Part shown: positions 29,568-38,064 of the stretch, in pieces | How positions within the stretch are numbered: the stretch's first letter is position 1 | Layout: the number at the start of each line of letters is the position of its first letter | DNA from: JBPYFK01 sp051984675 | Lineage (GTDB): Bacteria > Actinomycetota > Actinomycetes > Mycobacteriales > Pseudonocardiaceae | DNA: 64,000 nt | Reading direction: 5' to 3' | Assembly (NCBI GenBank): GCA_051984675.1 | Contig: JBPYFK010000137.1 | Location: 1-64,000 of the forward strand | The notes under the pieces: generated by a model | Database searches by the model: none | What the model saw: only the letters and a program-made list of their open reading frames with translations | What the model was told of the DNA's origin: nothing | Program-made: the position numbers and the translations under genes

Positions 29568-30194
29568 TTATCCGCGCGGACCGCGCACGGGGAAGCCCTG
29601 CTCCCGGAGGACGTTCCGGGCGGCGTCAGCTCCCTGCCATTGCTCGGCTCGCATCCCCGCCCGCCGAGCACCGTCGACGTTAGCGGCAAGGTCGTCGAAA
29701 AAGAGGCACGCCTCGGCGCCGACACCAAGCCTCTCCAGCAGGAACGCCCATATCCGCGGGTCAGGCTTGGCGATGCGGAGATCACCGGAGAAGATCAGGT
29801 ACTCGAAGCGCATCGCCCACGGCTGCCGCTCGGCGACCCGCGCGAACGACGAGGGTGCGTTCGACAGCAACGCGAGCGGGACGCCGGCCGTGTAGAGGTC
29901 GTCGACGAGCTGCACCGTCTCCGGCACCGCCTCAAGCCAGCCGTTGATGTCCGCCTTGGTCAGCTCCTCGCAGGTCGCTTCGTCGACTTCGACCCCCAAC
30001 TGGCTGCCGATCGCCTGCCAGTAGTCGAGGTCGCCGCGGCCGAGGTCGTAGGACACGCGTTCGTCGAAGTACACCTCTTCGAACTCCCGCGCGGGAACGC
30101 CGAGGACCGCGGCGATCGACGGAAGTGCTGCCGTGGGCCGGCTGATCACGCCGCCGTAGTCGAAGACCGCCCACTGCCGAGCTCGACCGGTCAT
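29568..30194 (-). CDS. HAD-superfamily hydrolase
   Basis: A 208-residue HAD phosphatase. It has the nucleophile motif VFDYGGVI (the second acidic residue DxD position is Gly-Gly here, as in haloacid dehalogenase/epoxide hydrolase-like members), LLSNAPSSF (motif II) and CLFFDDLAANVDGARRAGM (motif IV). The substrate is unknown. The ATG at 30194 follows GGAGG by 6 nt. A run of short degenerate repeats lies just upstream (30249-30333). Confidence 0.87.
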   Translation of the reverse strand: MTGRARQWAVFDYGGVISRPTAALPSIAAVLGVPAREFEEVYFDERVSYDLGRGDLDYWQAIGSQLGVEVDEATCEELTKADINGWLEAVPETVQLVDDLYTAGVPLALLSNAPSSFARVAERQPWAMRFEYLIFSGDLRIAKPDPRIWAFLLERLGVGAEACLFFDDLAANVDGARRAGMRAEQWQGADAARNVLREQGFPVRGPRG

Positions 30195-30248
30195 CGGATC
30201 CTCCAGGACGGACACTCACGGGGAGGGACCTTCCAGTGTGCCTCTCCG

Positions 30249-30333
30249 GTTCAAGCCCTCAACTGTTCGAAATCCCTGTTTCGAAACCCCTAGCTCAAGA
30301 CCCCCTACCTCAAGACCCCTACCTCAAGACCCG
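30249..30333. repeat. Degenerate ~14-bp tandem repeats with an internal palindrome
   Basis: About six head-to-tail copies of a unit like CCTCAAGACCCCTA are visible. The last three are nearly identical (starting near 30293, 30308 and 30322). Two upstream copies form an inverted repeat TTCGAAA-N6-TTTCGAA (30266-30285). The stop codon of the threonine aldolase gene lies in the last copy, and the HAD gene starts 55 bp beyond the other end. Confidence 0.75.
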
Positions 30334-31349
30334 GGGACGCTGCCGATCCGGCGCAATGCTTCCTCGATGTCCGCCTTGGTCACGTCCCGGTGCGTGACAA
30401 ACCGGAGCTGCCCGGACATGGGCACGGCGAGCACACCCGCCGCCTCCAACCGGCGCAGCACAAGCCGGACGTCCAGCGCCGACGCCAAGACGATGTTGGT
30501 CTGCGGGGTGCTGACCTCCCAGCCGAGTTCGGCCAGCCCGTCGGCGAGCAGGGCCGCCTTGGCGTGGTCTTCCGCGAGCGAGTCGATCCGGTCCAGCGCT
30601 ACCAAGCCAGCCGCTGCCACCACCCCGCCCTGGCGGACACCGCCGCCGAGCATCTTGCGTATCCGGCGTGCTTCGGAAATGAAGTCGGTGCTGCTGGCCA
30701 GCACTGACCCGATAGGCGCCCCGAGCCCCTTGCTCAGGCACGCCTGGACGGTGTGCACCCCGACGGTCAGCGCTGCCGGGGGGACTTCCAGCGCGACGGC
30801 CGCGTTCCAGATCCGCGCGCCGTCCAGATGGACCCGCAGCCCGCCGTCGCGTGCGGCGGCGGCGAGTTGGGCGTGCTCATGCGGTGGAGTCACCGTGCCG
30901 CCAGCGGCGTTGTGCGTGTTTTCCAAGCACAGCAGCCTCGTGCGGAGTGAGTCGTACCCCACTGGCCCGTTGCGGTACGCGCGGACGGCGTCGGCGCTGG
31001 GGCAACCCGGGCCCGCGTCCCACGCCAGCGGCTCGGGCATGCCGCCGGCCAGCCAGGACGCCGCTCCCAGCTCGTGGGATAGGACATGTGAACCGCGGGC
31101 GGCCAGGAAGCGGTCGCCACGACGCAGGTGCAGGCAGAGCGCGATGGAGTTGCCCATGCTGCCCGTGGGCACCCAGAGTGCGTCGGCGGTGCCGAGCAGC
31201 CGGGCGACCTTCCCCTCCAGCTCGCGCATCGTCGGGTCACGGTCGAGCACGTCATCGCCGACTTCGGCGCTGGCCATCGCCGCGAGCATCGGCTCGTCCG
31301 GGCGCGTGACCGTATCGGATCGGAGGTCGATCGGTGCCGGTTTGGTCAC
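30324..31349 (-). CDS. Low-specificity L-threonine aldolase
   Basis: A PLP enzyme of the beta-eliminating lyase fold that cleaves threonine or allo-threonine to glycine and acetaldehyde. It begins IDLRSDTVTRPDEPML, has VPTGSMGNSIAL, LENTHNAAGG, HLDGARIWNAAVAL and the PLP lysine in CLSKGLGAPIGSVL. The length is 341 residues. The GTG at 31349 was chosen because the conserved domain starts directly after it. It diverges from an ECF sigma-factor gene. Confidence 0.92.
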   Translation of the reverse strand: MTKPAPIDLRSDTVTRPDEPMLAAMASAEVGDDVLDRDPTMRELEGKVARLLGTADALWVPTGSMGNSIALCLHLRRGDRFLAARGSHVLSHELGAASWLAGGMPEPLAWDAGPGCPSADAVRAYRNGPVGYDSLRTRLLCLENTHNAAGGTVTPPHEHAQLAAAARDGGLRVHLDGARIWNAAVALEVPPAALTVGVHTVQACLSKGLGAPIGSVLASSTDFISEARRIRKMLGGGVRQGGVVAAAGLVALDRIDSLAEDHAKAALLADGLAELGWEVSTPQTNIVLASALDVRLVLRRLEAAGVLAVPMSGQLRFVTHRDVTKADIEEALRRIGSVPGS

Positions 31350-31535
31350 AAACGGATCACACCATACGAACACCGGGTGAAGGCAACCGCTGGTTGGGGG
31401 CTTCCCCCGCGTGCGGAAGCCGCCGACACACCGTTCGCAGGTGGGGGTGTGCTGGAACACCTCAGGCCGACGTGCAACCGTGGACGCTGGACCGACCGTC
31501 CACCATGTGCAAGCACGGACGAGCGGAGAGTCCGC

Positions 31536-32054
31536 GTGGACCAGAGTGAGGAGCAGGAGTTCGCGGAATACTTCGCGGCTCGGCGGGAGGCGGTGCGTCG
31601 GATGGCGTACATGATGTGCGGTGACTGGCACCGCGCCGACGACCTCGCCCAAACCGCCTTTGTCGCGTTGCATCGCCGCTGGGGCAAGGTTCGCGACAAG
31701 GGAGCGTTGGACGCGTACCTGCGCCGCACTCTCCTGCGCGCCACGATCGACGAGTCACGCAAGCCGTGGCGCCGCGAGCGCACGGTGGAGGACTTGCCGG
31801 ACGCGCCGGCGTCCACGCCCAACGTGGAGAATTCCGTGGCCACCCGGCAGACCCTCCTGGCGGCACTGCAGCATGTGCCGGCCAAGCAGCGGGCCGTGCT
31901 GGTGTTGCGGTATCTGGAGGGCCTAGACGTCTCTGGGGTTGCCGAGGTCATGAAGTGCAGCGAGGGAACCGTGAAGAGCCAGTCCGCCCGGGGCCTGGAG
32001 GCACTGCGGGCTGCGCTCGGTGACGCGCTCGACGACCTGCGGTCGGCGTCGTGA
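31536..32054 (+). CDS. SigE-family ECF RNA polymerase sigma factor
   Basis: A 172-residue sigma factor of the actinobacterial SigE-like type: FAEYFAARREAVRRMAYMMC, DDLAQTAFVALHRRWGKV (region 2) and LQHVPAKQRAVLVLRYLEGL, KCSEGTVKSQSARGL (region 4). The GTG follows GGAGAG at 5 nt. Its stop overlaps the next gene (GTGA), which encodes a membrane protein that may be its partner. Confidence 0.9.
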   Translation: MDQSEEQEFAEYFAARREAVRRMAYMMCGDWHRADDLAQTAFVALHRRWGKVRDKGALDAYLRRTLLRATIDESRKPWRRERTVEDLPDAPASTPNVENSVATRQTLLAALQHVPAKQRAVLVLRYLEGLDVSGVAEVMKCSEGTVKSQSARGLEALRAALGDALDDLRSAS

Positions 32055-32755
32055 GGGGGTTGGCGCACGTGGATGAGGGCGAGCTCGAAGAGCTGTTTCA
32101 GGACGCCGTACGCGGCGCGCCGCCGCCGTCGTTCGGCGCGGAGGAGATCGTCGAGCGGTCCCGGCGGGTCAGCGCCCGCCGCCGGGTAGCCATCGCCGGT
32201 GGGTCGGCGGCAGCGGCGTTGCTGCTGGCCGGCGGCCTCGGTGCGGGATTCGCCGCGTTCCACCCGCCGTCGACCGCCACGCAGGCGGCTCCGCCTGCCC
32301 CGGCGAGCACCCCTAACGGCCTGCATATCGAGAACGAGCCGGCGCCGGCCGGTCAGCCGAACGTGCTCACCGGGCCGGGGAGCGCCGGTGGACGGTGCCA
32401 GGCGCCGGATCAGGCGCTGGCGGCCGCCTTGACCCGCGCGCTACCGGAGGCGGCGGGCGTGAGCCCGGTCACCGCGTCCGGCACCTGCCCGCCGGGGTCG
32501 CGGGCGGCGGGGTTCCCGCTCCGCGACGGCCCGTCGGCCGGCAACGTCAGCGTGATCCTCAGCCCGGTCGGGACGGCGTCGCCGGATCAGGCACGCCCCG
32601 GGGACGTTCAGCGCCCGGACGGATCGAAGCAGGTCACCGGTAGGGCGCGCAGCGGCCACGTGCTGATCGTGGTCAGCACCCCGGCGCCGGGTTCCGCCGC
32701 GCCGTTCGGCAGCCGGTTGGAGGGCGTCGAGTCCCAGCTGGCCGAGGAGCTGTGA
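32051..32755 (+). CDS. Single-pass membrane protein coupled to the ECF sigma factor (putative anti-sigma)
   Basis: The 234-residue product has a cytosolic N-terminus with LEELFQDAVRGAPPPSFGAEEI, one membrane helix at about 46-70 (VAIAGGSAAAALLLAGGLGAG), and an extracytoplasmic Pro/Ala-rich segment with two Cys. The 4-nt overlap with the sigma gene and this topology suggest an anti-sigma role. The HxxxCxxC zinc motif of typical ZAS anti-sigmas is absent, so the mode of binding is unclear. Confidence 0.75.
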   Translation: MRGLAHVDEGELEELFQDAVRGAPPPSFGAEEIVERSRRVSARRRVAIAGGSAAAALLLAGGLGAGFAAFHPPSTATQAAPPAPASTPNGLHIENEPAPAGQPNVLTGPGSAGGRCQAPDQALAAALTRALPEAAGVSPVTASGTCPPGSRAAGFPLRDGPSAGNVSVILSPVGTASPDQARPGDVQRPDGSKQVTGRARSGHVLIVVSTPAPGSAAPFGSRLEGVESQLAEEL

Positions 32756-32781
32756 GCCGGCCTTCCATAGGATCAACGGTT

Positions 32782-33381
32782 ATGACAGCGGCCAGTACGC
32801 CGAAGGGTGAACGGCGGAGACAAGCGCTGGTGGAGGCGGCCGGGCAGCTGCTGGCCGAAGGGGGTTTCGACGCCGTGCGCCACCGGGCGGTGGCCGAGCG
32901 TGCCGGGCTGCCGCTGGCGTCCACCACGTACTACTTCTCGTCGCTGGACGACCTGGTGGCCGCCGCGGTCGAGCACGACAGCCGGGAGGAGCTGGCGGCC
33001 GGCTGGGCGCGCCTGGCCGAGCTGGGTGAGGGACATCTCAGCCCGGACGAGCTGATCGAGGCGATGCTGGATCTGCTGCTGGGCCTGGGGTCCCGGGATG
33101 GCGGAGCGGAGCCGGTGCTGCTGCGCTACGAGCGGCTGGTCGGTTCGCCCCGCCGACCCTACCTGGCGCCGCTGATGCGCGAGCTGGGCCAGGAGCTGTA
33201 TGACCTGCTGGCCGAGTTCTTCGCGCGGTCGGGGATGGAGATCGGGCGGCAACGGCTGCAAGAGTTGATCTTCCTTGTGGATGGTGCCGTGGTCAACGCG
33301 CTGATCGAGAGCGATCCCGACCCGCGTGGCGCGGCGCGGCGGATGCTGCGATCGCAGTTCACCCGGACGGACCTGGCCTGA
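32782..33381 (+). CDS. TetR family transcriptional regulator
   Basis: A TetR-type HTH occupies residues 8-60 (RRRQALVEAAGQLLAEGGFD, HRAVAERAGLPLASTTYYF), followed by a helical ligand-binding domain. The ATG at 32782 follows TAGGAT (32768-32773) by 8 nt, which suggests its own leaderless promoter. A GTG at 32752 overlapping the previous stop (GTGA) is the alternative coupled start. A TetR gene near purB also occurs in mycobacteria. The ligand is unknown. Confidence 0.88.
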   Translation: MTAASTPKGERRRQALVEAAGQLLAEGGFDAVRHRAVAERAGLPLASTTYYFSSLDDLVAAAVEHDSREELAAGWARLAELGEGHLSPDELIEAMLDLLLGLGSRDGGAEPVLLRYERLVGSPRRPYLAPLMRELGQELYDLLAEFFARSGMEIGRQRLQELIFLVDGAVVNALIESDPDPRGAARRMLRSQFTRTDLA

Positions 33382-33440
33382 CGGCTGGTGCGGCTCGCCC
33401 GTTCGGTGTTCGGCTCGCCGACCGGACCGTCACTGTCAGC

Positions 33441-33470
33441 GTCGCCACTACCAGCGTCGCCACTACCAGC
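33441..33470. repeat. 15-bp perfect tandem repeat upstream of purB
   Basis: GTCGCCACTACCAGC occurs twice head-to-tail (33441-33455, 33456-33470). It sits between the tetR stop and the purB -10 element, roughly 48-77 bp before the purB start. Confidence 0.9.
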
Positions 33471-33503
33471 CTCGTCGGGGCCGACCGAGGTCGAGCGCCC
33501 AAG

Positions 33504-33520
33504 TATCCTTGCTGCTCGTG
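33504..33520 (+). promoter_or_regulatory. Leaderless -10/start context of purB
   Basis: TATCCT (33504-33509) is followed by TGCTGCTC and the GTG start at 33518. The pyrE start has the same arrangement with one base changed (TATCGT at 12607-12612, TGCTGCTC, GTG 12621). There is no Shine-Dalgarno at either. Confidence 0.65.
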
Positions 33521-34951
33521 ACGGTCAAGCCCAGCATTCCCAACGTCCTCGCGCACCGCTATGCCTCACCCGAACTGGTGCGGTTGTGGTCGCCGGAACA
33601 CAAGGTGGTCCTCGAACGCAAGCTCTGGCTCGCCGTGCTACGCGCGCAAGCCGACTTGGGCATCCAGGTGCCGGCGGAGGTGCTGGACGACTACGAGCGG
33701 GTCGTGGATCAGGTGGACCTGGAGTCCATCGCCGAGCGGGAGCGGCGGACCCGGCACGACGTGAAGGCCCGTATCGAGGAATTCAACGCGCTGGCCGGGC
33801 ACGAGCATGTCCACAAGGGCATGACCTCCCGGGACCTCACCGAGAACGTCGAGCAGCTCCAGGTTCGGCGGAGTCTGGAGCATCTGCGGGACCGCACCGT
33901 AGCCGTGCTGACGCGGCTGGCCAGGCTCGCTGCCGAGCACGCGGAGCTCGTGATGGTCGGCCGGTCGCACAACGTCGCCGCGCAGGCCACAACGCTTGGC
34001 AAGCGCTTCGCGACCGCCGCCGACGAGTTGTTGATCGCGTTCCACCGCGTGGAGGAGCTGCTGACCCGGTACCCGCTGCGCGGCATCAAGGGACCGGTGG
34101 GCACCGCTCAGGACGCGCTCGACCTGCTGGACGGCGATGCGAAGAAGCTCAACGAGCTGGAGCGCCGCGTCGCCGGACACCTCGGGTTCGGGCGGGTCCT
34201 GACCAGCGTGGGGCAGGTCTATCCGCGCTCGCTGGATTTCGAGGTGCTGGCCACCCTGGTCCAGCTGGCGGCGGCGCCGTCGAACGTGGCGACCACGGTC
34301 CGGCTGATGGCGGGCAACGAGCTGGTGACCGAGGGCTTCCAGCCCGGCCAGGTCGGGTCCAGCGCCATGCCGCACAAGATGAACACCCGCTCGTGCGAGC
34401 GCATCAACGGTCTCGCGGTGGTGCTGCGCGGGTACCTGTCGATGACCGGCGAACTCGCTGGCGACCAGTGGAACGAGGGCGACGTCTCCTGCTCGGTGGT
34501 GCGCCGGGTGGCCCTGCCGGACGCGTTCTTCGCGGTCGACGGCCTGCTGGAGACGTTCTTGACGGTGCTCGACGAGTTCGGCGCGTTCCCGGCGGTCGTG
34601 GGCCGCGAACTCGACCGCTACCTGCCGTTCCTGGCTACCACGAAGGTCCTGATGGCGGCGGTGCGCAGCGGTGTGGGGCGGGAGACCGCGCACGAGGCGA
34701 TCAAGGAGAACGCGATCGCGGTCGCGTTGGACATGCGCGAGCGGGGAATCGAGCGCAACGACCTGCTCGACCGGCTCGCCGCCGACGACCGGCTGCCGCT
34801 GGACCGGGCGAAGCTGGACGAGCTCCTCGCCAACCCGCTGTCGTTCACCGGTGCGGCGGCGGACCAGGTCAGCGAGGTCGTCTCGCAGGTGGAAGGGATC
34901 GCGGGGCGGTACCCGGAGGCCGCGAGCTACGAGCCCGCGCCGATCCTGTAA
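33518..34951 (+). CDS. purB: Adenylosuccinate lyase
   Basis: PurB cleaves SAICAR to AICAR and adenylosuccinate to AMP, releasing fumarate. The 477-residue protein starts MTVKPSIPNVLAHRYASPEL and has the fumarase/aspartase-superfamily signature GSSAMPHKMNTRSCER with the flexible catalytic loop, plus EHVHKGMTSRDLTEN and VGRSHNVAAQATTLGKR. The GTG at 33518 is set by homology and by the leaderless -10 at 8 nt. Confidence 0.97.
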   Translation: MTVKPSIPNVLAHRYASPELVRLWSPEHKVVLERKLWLAVLRAQADLGIQVPAEVLDDYERVVDQVDLESIAERERRTRHDVKARIEEFNALAGHEHVHKGMTSRDLTENVEQLQVRRSLEHLRDRTVAVLTRLARLAAEHAELVMVGRSHNVAAQATTLGKRFATAADELLIAFHRVEELLTRYPLRGIKGPVGTAQDALDLLDGDAKKLNELERRVAGHLGFGRVLTSVGQVYPRSLDFEVLATLVQLAAAPSNVATTVRLMAGNELVTEGFQPGQVGSSAMPHKMNTRSCERINGLAVVLRGYLSMTGELAGDQWNEGDVSCSVVRRVALPDAFFAVDGLLETFLTVLDEFGAFPAVVGRELDRYLPFLATTKVLMAAVRSGVGRETAHEAIKENAIAVALDMRERGIERNDLLDRLAADDRLPLDRAKLDELLANPLSFTGAAADQVSEVVSQVEGIAGRYPEAASYEPAPIL

Positions 34952-35049
34952 CCCACCTGATCCCCCGGCCCTGGGTGAGCGACGTCTCGCGTGGGCTGGC
35001 ACCTGGGCCTGCCTCACCCGGCGGGTAGCTGCTGGGACACAATCAGCCC

Positions 35050-35937
35050 GTGGTTGAACTCGCCGAGTACCCCCAGATCGCTGCGGGCAAGGTGCGCCAG
35101 TTGCACGCCGTCGACGAGGAGCATCTGCTGCTGGTGGCCTCGGACCGGATCTCCGCCTACGACCACGTGCTGGACACGCCGATCCCGGACAAGGGGCGCG
35201 TGCTCACCGCGATGAGCGTGTTCTGGTTCGAGCTGCTCGGTGACCTGGTCCCGCATCACCTGGCCGCCTACGACGACCCGCGCATCCCGGCCGAGGTGCG
35301 GGGGCGGGCGTTGCTGGTGCGGCGGCTGGAGATGCTGCCGGTCGAGTGCGTGGCTCGCGGCTATCTGACCGGCTCGGGGCTCGCTGACTACCGCGCCAGC
35401 GGAGCGGTCTGCGGTGTGGCACTGCCGGCGGGTCTGACGGAGGCTTCCCGGTTGCCGGAACCGATCTTCACCCCGGCGACAAAAGCGGAACTCGGCGCGC
35501 ACGACGAGAACGTCAGTTTCGAGGCGGTTGCCGCGACGGTGGGCCAGCAGCGCGCGGAGGAGCTGCGCGCGCTGACGCTGCGGATCTACCAGCGCGCTGC
35601 GCAGCACGCCGAGCAGCGGGGTGTCATCCTCGCGGACACGAAGTTCGAGTTCGGGCTGGCAGACGGTCAGCTCGTGCTCGGCGACGAGGTGCTCACGCCG
35701 GACTCGTCCCGCTACTGGCCAGCCGACAGCTACGAACCCGGCAGGACGCAACCGTCGTTCGACAAGCAGTACGTCCGGGACTGGCTGACCTCGCCGGCCT
35801 CCGGGTGGGACCGGGGGTCCGACGTTCCACCGCCACCCCTGCCGGACGAGGTGGTGGCGGCGACCCGTTCCCGCTACGTCGAGGCGTACGAACGGATCAC
35901 CGGCCGGCGCTTGGAGGACTGGCCCGACCCGTCATGA
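35050..35937 (+). CDS. purC: SAICAR synthetase
   Basis: PurC condenses CAIR with aspartate using ATP. It begins with YPQIAAGKVRQLHAVDEEHL and SDRISAYDHVLDTPIPDKG, has EMLPVECVARGYLTGSGL, and ILADTKFEFGLADG near the C-terminal third. The length of 295 residues is normal. The GTG is 6 nt after CACAAT (35038-35043), another leaderless-like start. Downstream, a DUF2334 gene follows after 124 nt. Confidence 0.97.
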   Translation: MVELAEYPQIAAGKVRQLHAVDEEHLLLVASDRISAYDHVLDTPIPDKGRVLTAMSVFWFELLGDLVPHHLAAYDDPRIPAEVRGRALLVRRLEMLPVECVARGYLTGSGLADYRASGAVCGVALPAGLTEASRLPEPIFTPATKAELGAHDENVSFEAVAATVGQQRAEELRALTLRIYQRAAQHAEQRGVILADTKFEFGLADGQLVLGDEVLTPDSSRYWPADSYEPGRTQPSFDKQYVRDWLTSPASGWDRGSDVPPPPLPDEVVAATRSRYVEAYERITGRRLEDWPDPS

Positions 35938-36061
35938 ATCGCCGGGCAAGGGCGCTGAAGCTCATCCCACTGAGTGGTTCACGTCATACTCCAGGGGATT
36001 CGCTGGAACTGTGCCCGCACGTCACTTTGCGGTCAAGGGCTGGACACTCAGGCTGGGCGCA

Positions 36062-36901
36062 ATGGAGACCGTGAGCGCACAGCTGGTGGTTTCGCTTTCC
36101 GGACTGGGACACCAGTCACTGGACCAGGCTGACGAGTTTGCCGCAGAGCTGGACCAGCGCGGGGTGCCGTTGTCGTTGCTCGTCGCACCCCGACCGGGAG
36201 GTGTCGAGCGCCCGACACCGGACTCGCCGGTGCTGAGTTGGGTCCGTGAGCGGCTTCGCGGGCATGACGCCGCCGTGCTGCACGGCTTTGATCACGCCCC
36301 CGAGGGAACCAGGGGGCTGTTGCCGCGTCTCGCGTCGGTCACCGGCTACCCCACCAAGGCGTTGCGGGGCGCGGAGTTCGCTGGCCTGCCCGCGCACGAG
36401 GCTGGCCTGCGCCTGGTCGCCGCGCAGGCGGTGTTGGACCAGCTCGGCCTGCGAGTGCACGCCTTCGCTCCGCCGCGCTGGTTCGCCTCGCCCGGGACGC
36501 TGGAAGCGCTGCGCGCCCACGGGTTCTCCGTGTGCGCGGATGCGATGGCGATCCGCGACCTGAATGGCGGTCAGGTGTACCGGGGTCGGGTGTACGGGTT
36601 CGTCCCGGGGGAACGGGTCGAACCCTGGTGGTGCCGCGCCCTGGTGCTCGGCGCCGGCCGCGCAGCACGGCGCGGCGGTGTGGTCCGGCTCGCGATGGAC
36701 GCCGCTGACCTGCGTCGGGAGGGCCCACGGCAGGCGGTGTTGGACGCCGTGGATCTGGCCCTGCACCACGGCGCCGAGCCTGCGAGCTACGCCTCCTACG
36801 TCACACGCGCGATCCCAGTCCCGCGCGTGGCCAGCCCGGAGCGCGACCTGGCCGGGACCGGCACGGCCAGGCCACGCAACCTGGACCCGCTGTCGAGCTG
36901 A
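36062..36901 (+). CDS. DUF2334 / polysaccharide deacetylase-like protein
   Basis: A 280-residue protein of the NodB-like fold group (DUF2334). It has VVSLSGLGHQSLDQADEFAA, VLHGFDHAPEGTRGL (where deacetylases place metal-binding residues), HEAGLRLVAAQAVLDQLGL and HAFAPPRWFASPGTLEALRA. No signal peptide is seen, so a cytosolic carbohydrate- or lipid-related hydrolase is possible. ATG 36062 and GTG 36071 are both possible starts. It is convergent with an MBL-fold gene. Confidence 0.75.
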   Translation: METVSAQLVVSLSGLGHQSLDQADEFAAELDQRGVPLSLLVAPRPGGVERPTPDSPVLSWVRERLRGHDAAVLHGFDHAPEGTRGLLPRLASVTGYPTKALRGAEFAGLPAHEAGLRLVAAQAVLDQLGLRVHAFAPPRWFASPGTLEALRAHGFSVCADAMAIRDLNGGQVYRGRVYGFVPGERVEPWWCRALVLGAGRAARRGGVVRLAMDAADLRREGPRQAVLDAVDLALHHGAEPASYASYVTRAIPVPRVASPERDLAGTGTARPRNLDPLSS

Positions 36902-36940
36902 GCGCGTCGAGCGGGGTCCCGCTGAGCAGCCGCGACGGCG

Positions 36941-37576
36941 TCAGACAGCGGTGGCTTCGCCGCGCGCCAGGACGTTGACCGAGGTCCCCTCCGGCCCGAG
37001 CTGCTCGAACATGCGGTAATGCATTTCGGGCCTGGCCAGGACCGCCTCGTGGATCGGCACGGTCGCCCGGGGCGTGACGGCGCGCAGGAAGTCGACGGCC
37101 TCGCTGAGCTTCAGCCAGGGTGCCCCGGTGGGCAGGCCGAGCACGTCGATCCGCTGTTCGGGCACGTGGAACGAGTCGCCCGGGTGGTAGAACGCGCCAT
37201 GATCGACGACGAAGCCCGTGTTCGGGATGACCGGGATGTCCGGGTGGATCACCGCGTGGTCGCCGCCGACGACGTTGACCTGCGCGCCGCCGAGTCGCAG
37301 AGCGTCTCCCGGGGCGACGCCGGTGGCTGTCAGGCCCGCTGACGTCAGCGAGTCGGTTGAGGCATGGTCGGCGATCACCTGGGCCTCGGGGTTGGCCGCG
37401 AGCAGTGCGGGCAGCCGGTCGAGGTCCAGGTGGTCGAAATGCTGGTGCGTGATCAACACCGCGTCGAGGCCGCGCAGGACCTCGAAGCCGCTGGAGAACG
37501 CGCCCGGGTCGATCAGCAGCCGGGTGGAACCGGTCTCCAACAGAACGCAGGCGTGACCGTAATGCGTGATCCGCAC
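36941..37576 (-). CDS. Metallo-beta-lactamase-fold hydrolase
   Basis: The 211-residue protein has the MBL metal motif THQHFDHLD (T-H-x-H-x-D-H) and later GGDHAVIHPD and FYHPGDSFHVP. It resembles UlaG/YtkL-like hydrolases that cleave phosphodiester or lactone bonds, and the substrate is unknown. The GTG at 37576 (VRITHYGHACVLLETG) follows AGAGGAC and matches the family start. An upstream in-frame extension to 37777 is not conserved-looking. It is divergent from purSQL. Confidence 0.88.
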   Translation of the reverse strand: MRITHYGHACVLLETGSTRLLIDPGAFSSGFEVLRGLDAVLITHQHFDHLDLDRLPALLAANPEAQVIADHASTDSLTSAGLTATGVAPGDALRLGGAQVNVVGGDHAVIHPDIPVIPNTGFVVDHGAFYHPGDSFHVPEQRIDVLGLPTGAPWLKLSEAVDFLRAVTPRATVPIHEAVLARPEMHYRMFEQLGPEGTSVNVLARGEATAV

Positions 37577-37747
37577 GATGTGTCCTCTTCTCTGGCTTTC
37601 ATGTTCTCTGGCCCATGGTGATATCGCGATCTCCGCATCCCACTCTGGCACGGTGCGAAGCGTCTGGTCGCGAGGGAAGCCCGACCGGCCGACGTGACGC
37701 ACGCCGCAGCCCGCTCCCTCTTGGTGAGGCCGAAGGCCCAGGTCAGT

Positions 37748-37753
37748 TACGCT
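37748..37753 (+). promoter_or_regulatory. Candidate -10 element of the purSQL operon
   Basis: TACGCT is identical to the hexamer preceding purD and lies 71 nt before the purS start. The predicted leader contains a short inverted repeat ACCCACT/AGGTGGGT (about 37772-37800). No clear -35 is present. Confidence 0.4.
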
Positions 37754-37824
37754 TTCGAAGTACGGCTGGCCACCCACTCGCGCTTACGGCGTAGGTGGGT
37801 CCGCATTCAACGGGAGCAGCACTA

Positions 37825-38064
37825 GTGGCGCGAGTCGTTGTCGACGTCATGCCGAAGCAGGAAATCCTCGATCCCCAGGGTCAGGCGGTGGCCAGCGCGC
37901 TACCCCGCCTCGGGTTCTCCGGGGTCTCCGAGGTTCGCCAGGGTAAGCATTTCGAGCTGGAGGTCGCCGACGATGTCGACGACGCGACCCTGGCCAAGAT
38001 CGCCGAAACCCTGCTGGCGAACCCTGTGATCGAGGACTGGAGCATCCGGCGGGTGGACGGATGA
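37825..38064 (+). CDS. purS: FGAM synthetase subunit PurS
   Basis: PurS is the small subunit bridging PurQ and PurL in the three-part FGAM synthetase. The 79-residue protein has VVVDVMPKQEILDPQGQAV and VRQGKHFELEV, typical of the family. The GTG at 37825 is preceded by CGGGAG at 8 nt. The stop overlaps purQ (ATGA). Confidence 0.96.
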   Translation: MARVVVDVMPKQEILDPQGQAVASALPRLGFSGVSEVRQGKHFELEVADDVDDATLAKIAETLLANPVIEDWSIRRVDG

